Source: Nocardia cerradoensis NBRC 101014
GTDB taxonomy: Bacteria; Actinomycetota; Actinomycetes; Mycobacteriales; Mycobacteriaceae
Direction of reading: 5' to 3'
Length of the DNA stretch: 56,995 bases
NCBI RefSeq assembly: GCF_000308535.1
Contig: NZ_BAFW01000013.1
Span: 1-56,995 of the forward strand
In this document: positions 49,414 to 56,995 of the stretch, piece after piece
How the letters are laid out: each line of letters starts with the position of its first letter
Numbering within the stretch: the first letter of the stretch is position 1
Notes under the pieces: generated by a model
Told to the model about the DNA's origin: nothing
The model's database searches: none
The model's input: only the letters and a program-made list of their open reading frames with translations
Made by a program: the position numbers and the translations under genes

Positions 49414-50862
49414 GTGAGCGCAGTGTCTGTTTCGGAGTCCGGCGTGCGACCGATCCTGGCGGAGGCGGTCGACCTGGCTCGCCGTGCGCTCCTGGAGTTG
49501 CAGCCCACGGGTGTGGGCGAACATCTGGGCGTCACCGGCGAGAACGAGTGTGCGGCCACCCATCACTTCGCCGCGACCCTGCCGGGGTACCGCGGCTGGC
49601 AGTGGGAGGTCGTGGTCGCGGCCGCGCCCGATGCGGAGTACGCGACGGTCAGCGAGTCCGCCCTGCTGCCCGGGCCCGACGCTCTGGTGGCGCCGGACTT
49701 CGTGCCGTGGGATCAGCGCATCCGCCCCGGCGATCTGGCCCCCGGCGATCTGCTCGCCCCGCACGTCGACGATCCGCGCCTGGTGCCCGGATATCTGGAG
49801 ACCGGCGACCCGGTGGTCGACGAGGTGTGTGAGGAGATCGGCCTCGGCCGCCGCCAGGTCCTCAGCCGCGAGGGCCGCGTGGAGGCCGCCGAGCGCTGGT
49901 ACTCCGAATTCGGTCCCGACACCGAGATGGCGCGTTCGGCCCCCGGAACGTGCGGAGTCTGCGGCTTCTTCGTGCCCCTCGCCGGCGCCCTGCGCGCCGC
50001 CTTCGGCGTCTGCGCCAACGCGATGGGCGCCGACGGCCGGGTGGTACACGTCGAATACGGCTGCGGCGCCCACTCCGACACCGAGATGCCCACCGGAGCC
50101 GGCTCCCCGCTCTACGAGGCCTACGACGATGCGGCGATCGAGGTCGTCCCCGCGGAGGAATTGACCGCGCGGGACGGATCCGCGGAGTCGGAACAGTCCT
50201 CCGCCGCGGCGAGATCGGATGCACAGGACTCCGCAGGAGACGCTGCCGATTCGGCAGCAGCGATTGCCGTCGACGCCGGAGAACCTTCGAGCGCCGATCC
50301 GGAGACGGAAAAGGGTGCACCCGCGGGCACCGACACGCCCGCAGCGTCGACCGCGGTAGGCGAAGGCGCTGCCGAGACCGAAACGCCGTCGAGCCCGGCG
50401 GGCGACGCCCACGGTGTCGGCGACACCGGAACGGCCGCCGACGCACCGACCGACACCGACGCGGCCGCGCCCGAGCGTCCCGGCACCGATCCCGCGCCGA
50501 AAGGCGTTGCCGCCGAAGGTGTTCGGAGCGGGGTCGATTCGCCGTCGACCACCGTGGACGACGTCTCCGCGACCGCCGACTCTGCCGCACCCGACGCCGA
50601 TCACGCTCGTGCGTCGGACACCGTTCCCGCCGGCGGTACGGCTGGGGTTGCGCCCGCAGCCGACGACGCTCCAGCCGAGGCGGCGGCCCTGAGCGCTGCC
50701 GCTGACACGACGAATACTGCCGCTGACGCGGTCACCGGCGAAACGGCTCCGGCTGCCGAGTCCGGCGCGGCCGGTGCCGAACCGGTTCGTTACAGCGATG
50801 CCTGGGCGGTGTCCGCGGTGCGGGTGCAGCCGGGTGAGTCCGGGGCGGCGGAGGAGAACTGA
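49414..50862 (+). CDS. DUF3027 protein with long low-complexity acidic tail
   Basis: A 482-residue protein. Residues 1-255 match DUF3027 (Rv0883c-like): PILAEAVDLARRALLE, WQWEVVVAAAP, VPWDQRIRPGDLAPGDLL, ERWYSEFGPDTEMAR, and a CxxC...C cluster (TCGVCGFFVPLAG, FGVCANAMG, YGCGAHSD) that may bind zinc. Residues about 256-465 are an Ala/Asp/Glu/Thr/Pro-rich tail without structure. The C-terminus PVRYSDAWAVSAVRV is conserved-looking again. GTG 49414. Function unknown; 26 bases before the GHKL gene, likely one operon. Confidence 0.88.
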   Translation: MSAVSVSESGVRPILAEAVDLARRALLELQPTGVGEHLGVTGENECAATHHFAATLPGYRGWQWEVVVAAAPDAEYATVSESALLPGPDALVAPDFVPWDQRIRPGDLAPGDLLAPHVDDPRLVPGYLETGDPVVDEVCEEIGLGRRQVLSREGRVEAAERWYSEFGPDTEMARSAPGTCGVCGFFVPLAGALRAAFGVCANAMGADGRVVHVEYGCGAHSDTEMPTGAGSPLYEAYDDAAIEVVPAEELTARDGSAESEQSSAAARSDAQDSAGDAADSAAAIAVDAGEPSSADPETEKGAPAGTDTPAASTAVGEGAAETETPSSPAGDAHGVGDTGTAADAPTDTDAAAPERPGTDPAPKGVAAEGVRSGVDSPSTTVDDVSATADSAAPDADHARASDTVPAGGTAGVAPAADDAPAEAAALSAAADTTNTAADAVTGETAPAAESGAAGAEPVRYSDAWAVSAVRVQPGESGAAEEN

Positions 50863-50888
50863 CGAGCGCGAGCGGGGGAGCCGTAAGG

Positions 50889-53723
50889 GTGACAGCGGAT
50901 CCGTTCGGCACCGCGGACTTGCGTGCGGGAGTGCTCACCGCATGGCGGAATTCGCCGACTCGCCTGCGCGAGGACGCCGCCACCGAGGCGGATCTGGTCC
51001 GGGCCGGGTATCGCGATCGGTTGCTCACCGAGCTGGCGCAGAACGCCGCCGACGCCGCGGTCAAGGCCGGGGTCTCCGGCCGGGTCTCGGTGTGGCTGCG
51101 GGGGCGGGCCCTGCATATCGCCAATACGGGTGCCCCGCTGGATCTTTCCGGCGTACACGCGCTGACGGCGCTGCGTGCGTCGGGCAAGACGGGTACGGCG
51201 GTCGGCCGGTTCGGCGTCGGATTCACGGCGGTGCTCTCCGCCGGTGACGAGGTGGAATTCCGTTCCACCACAGGATCTTTGCGATTCTCCCGGGCGCAGA
51301 CTCTGTCCGAACTGCGCGACAACGGTATCGACGTCCCCGTCGGCGCGGACGGTCCCGCCGTCCCGGTGCTGCGCTTGGCCTGGTCGGTGGCGGTCGCCCC
51401 CGAGCCCGGTTTCGACAGCGAGATCGTGGTCTGGCTGCGCGAGGACGTCGATGCCGCGGACCTGCTCGCGGCCATGCGGGCCGAGGCGGTGGATCTGCTG
51501 CTGGAACTGCCGGGCCTGCATACGATCCGGATCGGCGACGACGAATCCTGGCGCGCGGTGGAGGATCTCGGCAACGGTCTGCAGCAGGTCCGCATCACCG
51601 CACCCTCCGGCGAGGATTTCCGGTGGTGGCAGTACACCACCGCGCGGGCGCGCTGGCTGCTTCCGATGCGTGACGGCCGGGCCGTCGCGGCGTCCGCCGA
51701 TGTGCTGCGGGCACCGACCCGCACCGACGAGGAATTGTCCCTGCCCGCCCTGGTGATCGCCGATATCGCGCTGCAACCGGATCGGCGCCGACTGATGCCC
51801 GGCGCCCGGGTGGCCGAATTGGCGGAGGGCTATGCGGATTTCGCCCGCGCGCTACCGCCGGGGGATCGGCTGGTGCTCGTTCCGGCGCCCGGCTTCGCCC
51901 GCAGCGAGGCCGACGGTCTGCTGCGCGAGGCGCTGGTGAAGCAGCTGCGCGAAAATCCGTGGTTGCCGGTGCTGGCCCCGGCTGCCGGTGCTAGCGAGGA
52001 CCCGGCCGATGCCGGTTTCGCGCTGCCCGATTTCGGCGCCGGCGCGTCCGGAGACGACGTGGCGGCCCCGGTGCGGACCGACGCGGCGCCAGCGCGTGCG
52101 AGTGTATTTCCGGGCGTCACAACCGAACTGGCCGACCTGCTGGCGACTCTGCTGGGGCCGCTGGTGGTTCCGGAGTTGTCGGGCCGCGCGACCGCCGAAC
52201 TGCTGGGCGTGCTGGACGTCCACCGCATCGGCCTGGCTCGCGTCGCCGAACTGACCGGAAGTGTGCAGCGCCCGCCGCAATGGTGGTATTCGCTCTACGA
52301 CGCGCTGGAACCGTTCGTCACCGATCCGCTTGCCGCCGAGGAGTTGGGGGCCCTGGCCGTTCCGCTCTCCGACGGCCGCCTGGTCACCGGCCCCCGTACG
52401 GTGGTGCTCGACGATCAGCTCGAGGACGCGGTGGCGGTGCCGTGGGCCCGGCTGGTCCATCCGGAGGCCGCGCACGAGCTGCTCGGCCGCCTCGGCGCAC
52501 AACAGGCCGGTGTGGAGGATCTGCTGACCGACACCGCGTTGCGCGCCGAACTGGATCACCGGCCCGACGACGAGGATCTGCGCGAGGCCGTGCTCGGTCT
52601 CGCCGCCCACCTGCCGGCCGGTATCACGTTGCCGACGTGGCTCGGTGGGCTCGAATTGCCCGACAGCACAGGTGAATCGCGCCCTGCCGACGAACTGCTG
52701 CTACCGGACGCCCCGCTGGCCGAGGTGCTGGTCGGCGATTCTCCGTTCGGCACCCTCGACCCGGAGTTCGCGCAGCACCATCCGGCCTCGGCGTTGCGTG
52801 CGATCGGCGTCGGCTGGGGGTTCACCGTCGTCACCGAAACCGATCCCACCGGTCCCGACCACGACCTCGACGACGAGGACCGCTGGTGGCGGGGTTTGCC
52901 GGAAGATCCGCCGGAGTTCGCGGCGGTGCGAGACCTGGATCTGGTCGCCGACGACGCGTGGCCGCAGGCGCTGCGGCTACTGCTGTCCGAACCGGCCACC
53001 CGCGGCCTGCTCGCCGACCGCGACGGCTACACCGCGTGGTGGTTGCGCCGGCACGCACGGGTCGACGGCCGCCCGCTCGGCGTGCATCGGGCCGGATCGG
53101 ATCCGGTGTTCGCCGATCTGCTGCCCGACCTGCCGGGGTTCTCCGCGGCCGATCTGGCGGCCCTCGACGCGGTACTCGCCGACCCGGCGAACATCACCGC
53201 GGACCTGGCCGTGGCCCTGCTTGAGGCTCTGGCCGATCCGGCGAAAAGGCCCACCCCGGAAGCAGTTTCGCAAACCCACCGCAGGCTCGCCGCGGCCGTG
53301 CCGCAGCTGGATCTCGACGAGATCGGCGTGCCCGAGCGGGTGCGTGCGTTGTCGGGAGCGGTGATCGATCCCGATCGGGCGCTGGTCCTGGACCGGCCCT
53401 GGCTCGGATTGGCGTTGCCGCCGGATCGCCTGGTCGCCGGTGATATCGAGCATGCGGGCGAGCTGGCCACACTGCTCGACTTGGCCGCTGCCTCGGAGGC
53501 GGTCCATGCCGAGGTGCTCGGCGCCGGAAAACGCACGACCTGGGCGGACGAGCCGCTGGGTGTGCTGTTGCGACTGCAGTTCGGTTTGCCGCCGCTGGCG
53601 GGTGAGCTGGTGCTGCACGATCGTCTGGAGGTCCGGCTCACCGGCGCCTACGAGGCCACCGTGGCCGTGCCGTGGTGGCGTTCGGGCGAGACCACCCACG
53701 TGCAGCGGCAGCCGGGTTCGTGA
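50889..53723 (+). CDS. Large GHKL ATPase-like protein (sacsin/Hsp90-like N-terminal domain)
   Basis: A 944-residue protein. The N-terminus has Bergerat-fold motifs: N box ELAQNAADAA (48-57), IANTGAPLD (G1-like) and GRFGVGFTAVL (G2), as in sacsin and Hsp90 relatives. The remaining 700 residues are Asp/Leu/Pro-rich without known domains and end in TTHVQRQPGS. It may be an ATP-dependent chaperone-like or conformational switch protein; no client is known. GTG 50889 follows the DUF3027 gene by 26 bases. It is convergent with the TetR gene at 53736, 12 bases apart. Confidence 0.87.
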   Translation: MTADPFGTADLRAGVLTAWRNSPTRLREDAATEADLVRAGYRDRLLTELAQNAADAAVKAGVSGRVSVWLRGRALHIANTGAPLDLSGVHALTALRASGKTGTAVGRFGVGFTAVLSAGDEVEFRSTTGSLRFSRAQTLSELRDNGIDVPVGADGPAVPVLRLAWSVAVAPEPGFDSEIVVWLREDVDAADLLAAMRAEAVDLLLELPGLHTIRIGDDESWRAVEDLGNGLQQVRITAPSGEDFRWWQYTTARARWLLPMRDGRAVAASADVLRAPTRTDEELSLPALVIADIALQPDRRRLMPGARVAELAEGYADFARALPPGDRLVLVPAPGFARSEADGLLREALVKQLRENPWLPVLAPAAGASEDPADAGFALPDFGAGASGDDVAAPVRTDAAPARASVFPGVTTELADLLATLLGPLVVPELSGRATAELLGVLDVHRIGLARVAELTGSVQRPPQWWYSLYDALEPFVTDPLAAEELGALAVPLSDGRLVTGPRTVVLDDQLEDAVAVPWARLVHPEAAHELLGRLGAQQAGVEDLLTDTALRAELDHRPDDEDLREAVLGLAAHLPAGITLPTWLGGLELPDSTGESRPADELLLPDAPLAEVLVGDSPFGTLDPEFAQHHPASALRAIGVGWGFTVVTETDPTGPDHDLDDEDRWWRGLPEDPPEFAAVRDLDLVADDAWPQALRLLLSEPATRGLLADRDGYTAWWLRRHARVDGRPLGVHRAGSDPVFADLLPDLPGFSAADLAALDAVLADPANITADLAVALLEALADPAKRPTPEAVSQTHRRLAAAVPQLDLDEIGVPERVRALSGAVIDPDRALVLDRPWLGLALPPDRLVAGDIEHAGELATLLDLAAASEAVHAEVLGAGKRTTWADEPLGVLLRLQFGLPPLAGELVLHDRLEVRLTGAYEATVAVPWWRSGETTHVQRQPGS

Positions 53724-53735
53724 TACGGGGCGCGG

Positions 53736-54362
53736 CTATTTCGCGTAGGTGGTGATCATCTCCGCCAGCACGTCGAGCTGGGTGCGCACCGCCGCGCTGT
53801 CGTCGTCGACGAGCCAGCGCAGAACGATTCCGTCGATGACATTCAGGGTGAATCGGCTCAACGTCTGAACCGGAATTCGCCATTCGGTTCCGGTGGCCAC
53901 GCGCCCGTGCTCGAGGACGTCGGCGACGGTGGCGTCGTTGAACAGATACTGTTCGCGCGCGATCGCGAGTTTCGCTGGGGTCTGCTCACTTTCACGCAAC
54001 GCGTAGGTGGTGGTTTCGTAGGTGAGCAGTTGTCGTTGCGGTGTGGATTCGATGTTCAGCCAGAGCAGTTCCAGGCTGGCGCGCACCAAATTTTGAAGGG
54101 ATTCTTTTCCACTTCCGACTCCCTGCCAGACCGTTTCATTGGTCTCGACGGAATCGCGCAATTCCATCGACAATGCTTTGACCAGCTCGGTCATCAGCGC
54201 ATCTTTGTTTTCGAAACAGTAATGCACCACACCGAGCGATACCCCGGCCGCCTGCGCGACATCGCGCGTGGTTACCCCGGCGACGCCCTTTTTCTCCGCG
54301 AGGCCGATGGCGGCCTCGATGAGGTGGGCTCGTCGTTCTTCGACGCTCAATCGGGAGGACAC
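53736..54362 (-). CDS. TetR-family transcriptional regulator
   Basis: A 208-residue protein: helix-turn-helix (about 9-55) with TTRDVAQAAGVSLGVVHYCF and ENKDALMTELVKAL, followed by a helical ligand domain with ESTPQRQLLTYETTTYALRE. This pattern resembles BetI-like TetR regulators that keep aromatic-rich pockets. No target is evident; neighbours are the GHKL ATPase and a DUF2530 protein. The GTG lies 7 bases after TTAACT, so the mRNA may be leaderless. Confidence 0.9.
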   Translation of the reverse strand: MSSRLSVEERRAHLIEAAIGLAEKKGVAGVTTRDVAQAAGVSLGVVHYCFENKDALMTELVKALSMELRDSVETNETVWQGVGSGKESLQNLVRASLELLWLNIESTPQRQLLTYETTTYALRESEQTPAKLAIAREQYLFNDATVADVLEHGRVATGTEWRIPVQTLSRFTLNVIDGIVLRWLVDDDSAAVRTQLDVLAEMITTYAK

Positions 54363-54449
54363 GGAAGCGAGTTAAGCCGTCAGGACGCGATGAGTCAATT
54401 CGCACACTGTAAAGTCGGCGCGCTCGGGCGTGGCGCGTGTCGGCCGGTG

Positions 54450-54686
54450 TCACAGCCCTTTCTGCGCGCCTTTGTCACCTCTGCGGGCGCCGCGGCGCTG
54501 AATCACGAAAATGCTGTAGCCGAGCAGTCCCACGCCGAGCCCCATCAGACAGATCGGCCGCGCGTCGGCCCAGCTGTCGTTGCACCAGACCGCGACCGTG
54601 GCCACCAGCCACACCAGCGAGCCGACCGCCAGCACGGGACGTGGATCGGTCAGCCGCGGCGGGATCTCGGGCACCTCGGGGGTCAC
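54450..54686 (-). CDS. DUF2530 membrane protein (Rv0879c-like)
   Basis: A 78-residue protein with PPRLTDPRPVLAVGSLVW, two membrane helices (about 16-36 and 45-64) and a basic tail FVIQRRGARRGDK, the DUF2530 pattern. GTG 54686 lies 7 bases after TATCGT on the minus strand, again leaderless-like. Divergent from the MarR gene, with the palindrome 54716-54729 between them. Function unknown. Confidence 0.82.
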   Translation of the reverse strand: MTPEVPEIPPRLTDPRPVLAVGSLVWLVATVAVWCNDSWADARPICLMGLGVGLLGYSIFVIQRRGARRGDKGAQKGL

Positions 54687-54715
54687 GAAGTCAACGATAG
54701 CGGCGGGAACGGCGA

Positions 54716-54729
54716 ACCACATATGTGGT
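54716..54729. promoter_or_regulatory. Perfect palindrome ACCACATATGTGGT, MarR operator candidate
   Basis: A 14-base perfect palindrome in the 63-base space between the divergent DUF2530 and MarR starts, 20 bases before the MarR start. Size and position suit a MarR dimer that represses both genes. Confidence 0.65.
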
Positions 54730-54749
54730 GTCACGTATCGTTTGCCTCT

Positions 54750-55187
54750 GTGACAACGCCTTCCGATATCCGCGCGCTCGCCGGTGAACTGTCCCTGGCG
54801 GTCGTGCGGCTGACGCGCCATCTGCGCGGCCGTCGCGCCGACGCGCAGATTTCGCTCACCCAACTGTCGGCTCTGGCGACCCTGGCCAGGGACGGGGCGA
54901 TGACTCCCGGTGTGCTCGCCGCCAAGGAGCGGGTGCAGCCCCCGTCGATGACGCGAGTGATCGCCTCGCTCTCGGAACTGCAGCTGGTCAAGCGCGATCC
55001 GCATCCCACCGACGGCCGCCAGGTCATCGTGTCGCTGTCGGACGCCGGCAAGGCGCTGATCCAGGACGAGAACAACGCCCGCGAGGCCTGGATGTTCGAT
55101 CAGCTGTCCGGTCTGACCCCCGATCAGCTGCGGGTGCTCGACGACGCGGTCTCGATCATGAAGCAGCTGGTCGCCGACTCGGAGTAG
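54750..55187 (+). CDS. MarR-family transcriptional regulator (Rv0880-like)
   Basis: A 145-residue winged-helix protein: LSLAVVRLTRHLRGRRADAQ, ISLTQLSALATLARDG, recognition helix RVQPPSMTRVIASLSEL and wing VKRDPHPTDGRQVIVSL, ending MKQLVADSE. It corresponds to M. tuberculosis Rv0880, which is also next to a DUF2530 gene. It probably senses phenolic or similar small molecules and represses its own divergent promoter. GTG 54750 follows TATCGT by 8 bases. Confidence 0.93.
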   Translation: MTTPSDIRALAGELSLAVVRLTRHLRGRRADAQISLTQLSALATLARDGAMTPGVLAAKERVQPPSMTRVIASLSELQLVKRDPHPTDGRQVIVSLSDAGKALIQDENNAREAWMFDQLSGLTPDQLRVLDDAVSIMKQLVADSE

Positions 55188-55215
55188 GGCCCGTCCGGCG
55201 TCCCGATGTGAGCGC

Positions 55216-55614
55216 TCAGGCCACGAAAGCGTGCTCGCTGGAGACGATTTCACGTCCCAGCGGCATCAGCGAGACCGGGATGAGTTTCAGGTTCGCCCAG
55301 CCGAACGGAATCCCGATGATCGAGACGAACAGCGGAATGCTGGTGACCAGATGCCCGATCGCCAGCCAGAATCCCGCGAAGATCACCCAGATGATGTTGC
55401 CGATCAGCGAGGGAGCCCCCGCTCCCGGCTTGGCCACCACCTCCCGGCCGAACGGCCACAGCACATAGGCGCCGATCCGGAACGACGCGATCCCGAACGG
55501 GATGGTGATGATCAGGATGCAGCAGAGGATTCCGGCCAGGAAATAACCCACCGCCAGCCAGAACCCGGCGAAAATCAACCAGAGCACATTCAGTACGAAC
55601 CGGATGAGGGTCAC
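55216..55614 (-). CDS. YccF domain (inner membrane) protein
   Basis: A 132-residue protein with the duplicated YccF unit: NVLWLIFAGFWLAVGYF, then CILIITIPFGIASFRIG and LWPFGREVV; and again GNIIWVIFAGFWLAIGHL with IIGIPFGWANLKLIP and LMPLGREIV. Each half has two membrane helices. Function unknown. GTG 55614 gives VTLIRFVLNV; the GGGGAG box sits almost next to it, so the true start could differ by a few codons. Confidence 0.92.
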   Translation of the reverse strand: MTLIRFVLNVLWLIFAGFWLAVGYFLAGILCCILIITIPFGIASFRIGAYVLWPFGREVVAKPGAGAPSLIGNIIWVIFAGFWLAIGHLVTSIPLFVSIIGIPFGWANLKLIPVSLMPLGREIVSSEHAFVA

Positions 55615-55688
55615 CTCCCCAGCATGCCAGGGCCGTGCCGTACTCACCAGAGACGACGAGGCTCCGGATGAAGACGCCCGGTGCCAGC

Positions 55689-56891
55689 TCAGAAGAACCA
55701 GCCGAGGACCGGTTCGCGTTCGGCCCGGAAAGCGCGGTCCACATCCGCGAGTACCCGCGCGTTCTTGGCGCGCACCCGGTTCGCGCCGGCGAAGGTGCGG
55801 GCGGAGTGGGCGCCGAGGTACAGACTCCCGAGCACGTCGATGCCGAGTTCGAGGTCGGGGGTGCGGGTGGTGGGTTCGCATTCGGCTCGCCCGTCGCGCA
55901 CGCGCAGGGCGAAGGTGCCCCCGGCGTGCCGGAACGGATCGTCCACGGCGACAACCACATCCAGATCCGTTTCGTAGTCGCGGGCGGACAGGGCGGCCGG
56001 GACGTCCATCGGCCGGGCCCACAACCCGTCGTGACGGCTGACGGTGCGGACCAGGCGGGAGTCGGTGAGCAGGTGGGGCAGCGGGTCGTCGTCACCGATG
56101 GTGGCGGTGACGGTGTCGACCAGGTCCAGCCCCAGCAGCGCCCGCCACAGGGCCGCATGCGCCTCGGCGGTGACCGCGCGCAGTTCCACCACCTCGGCGG
56201 TCAGCTTGCGCGGCTCCGGATTGTCGTAGCGGTAGAGCGCGTACCCGTCGGGATGAGTGAGGGCGTACAGGGCGGCCTGGCCCCCGCTGCCGACCAACTG
56301 GATCAACCACGCCGAATGCGGGCGGGCCTGGGCGCCGGGGACCAGCCGCCGCCAGCGGTCGTAGATGCCGGGCGCCACGGCGATCGCGTCGTCGAGCAAG
56401 CTCAGGGTCACGCCGCCGGGATCCGGGGCGGTGGGCAGGAACTCGGCGAACCGCCGGTCGATGGTGACGCGGTTCTCCACCACACACGGCCCGTATCCGA
56501 ACCGTCCGTAGATGGTGGCCCGGCTGGCGGTGAAGATGGTCAGCGGCAGCCCCGCGGCCTCGGTGCGCTCGTGCAGTTCGGTGTACATCGCGCGCAGAAT
56601 CCCGCGACGGCGATGGGTCGGCGCCACCGCGACACCGGCCACGCCGCAGACCTCGACGGGGTGGGCGCCGGGCACCGTGAGCGTCATCGTGGTGTCCCGG
56701 GTATGCCCCACGACGCGGCCGCCGTCCACCGCGACGAGCGCGCGGTCGAGCGGGAACAACTTCAGCCGCTGCGCGGTGACGACCGGATCCTCCCGGGGCG
56801 AGACGCCGAATGCGTTCGACAGCAGCAACCCGATGCCGGGAAGGTCCTCCTCGGTCGCGGGCCTGAGTGTGACCTCCGATGCGATCGCCAT
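55689..56891 (-). CDS. Eis-like GNAT N-acetyltransferase
   Basis: A 400-residue protein of the Eis family (two GNAT folds plus a C-terminal SCP2-like domain). The N-terminal GNAT has VCGVAGVAVAPTHRRRGILR for acetyl-CoA, TIFTASRATIYGRFGYG with the catalytic tyrosine, and the protein ends in a Phe carboxylate (VLGWFF), which is the general base in Eis. M. tuberculosis Eis acetylates many amines including aminoglycosides; the substrate here is unknown. ATG 56891 follows a GAGGT box and gives family length (Eis 402). Confidence 0.92.
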   Translation of the reverse strand: MAIASEVTLRPATEEDLPGIGLLLSNAFGVSPREDPVVTAQRLKLFPLDRALVAVDGGRVVGHTRDTTMTLTVPGAHPVEVCGVAGVAVAPTHRRRGILRAMYTELHERTEAAGLPLTIFTASRATIYGRFGYGPCVVENRVTIDRRFAEFLPTAPDPGGVTLSLLDDAIAVAPGIYDRWRRLVPGAQARPHSAWLIQLVGSGGQAALYALTHPDGYALYRYDNPEPRKLTAEVVELRAVTAEAHAALWRALLGLDLVDTVTATIGDDDPLPHLLTDSRLVRTVSRHDGLWARPMDVPAALSARDYETDLDVVVAVDDPFRHAGGTFALRVRDGRAECEPTTRTPDLELGIDVLGSLYLGAHSARTFAGANRVRAKNARVLADVDRAFRAEREPVLGWFF

Positions 56892-56995
56892 ACCTCGACC
56901 ATCGCACGCCGGCCCGATCCGGCGCACCAGGATTTTCATGAGGTGCCTGCACGGATGCAAAGAGAACATCCCGAGAGGGCGCACCCTGGTGGGTT

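Overview
The window is high-GC actinobacterial DNA, most likely from a Nocardia or close relative (Mycobacteriales). The reasons are: gene order shared with Mycobacterium tuberculosis in two blocks (left end: LCP protein, tRNA-dihydrouridine synthase, acyl-ACP desaturase, tRNA-Lys; right third: dapC, XPB helicase, helicase-like partner, rpf, cold-shock protein, MFS, MarR and others), a mycobactin/nocobactin-type salicylate synthase under IdeR-like iron boxes, and frequent GTG starts with leaderless promoters. No phage, insertion sequence or CRISPR array was seen. Locus names from M. tuberculosis are from memory, not from a search.

Left part (1-6712): 5' end of an LCP cell-wall ligase gene, dus, desA1, tRNA-Lys, a 0.9-kb gene-free stretch with an operator-like palindrome, a gamma-butyrolactone-receptor-like TetR regulator, the tRNA cluster Glu-Asp-Phe with a strong terminator, and a PucR-type regulator. 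6713-11730: a plus-strand operon of acyl-CoA synthetase, DUF3556 membrane protein and an FAD oxidoreductase broken by a single-base frameshift. 11766-14026: a degenerate ion-channel-like protein, a small secreted protein and a DUF1295 protein.

14027-21087: a minus-strand catabolic locus. Five genes run crotonase, BadH-like SDR, acyl-CoA ligase, glutaryl-CoA-dehydrogenase-like and LCAD-like acyl-CoA dehydrogenases. They are followed by a TetR regulator and a second crotonase. The same inverted repeat (TGAAC-N4-RTTCA) sits before the operon and before the regulator, which suggests one regulon for a cyclic or alicyclic acid.

21288-33687: ppm1, a plsB/HAD-plsC lipid pair, convergent salicylate synthase and salicyl-AMP ligase with iron boxes, an SDR, an AhpD-like protein with an ECF41-type promoter, a DAHP synthase behind a leader peptide carrying Tyr-Phe-Trp-Phe, and dapC. 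33917-35766: a 66-residue Trp/Gly/Ser/Thr repeat peptide, an ECF41 sigma factor and a GNAT protein. 35911-56891: mostly conserved mycobacterial-type housekeeping genes, including rpf behind a c-di-AMP (ydaO-type) riboswitch.

The most unusual items are the aromatic leader peptide, the small repeat peptide and a possible micro-relative, two copies of a 72-bp inverted-repeat element, the TetR regulon of the BadH-like operon, and the ECF41 promoter before the AhpD-like gene.
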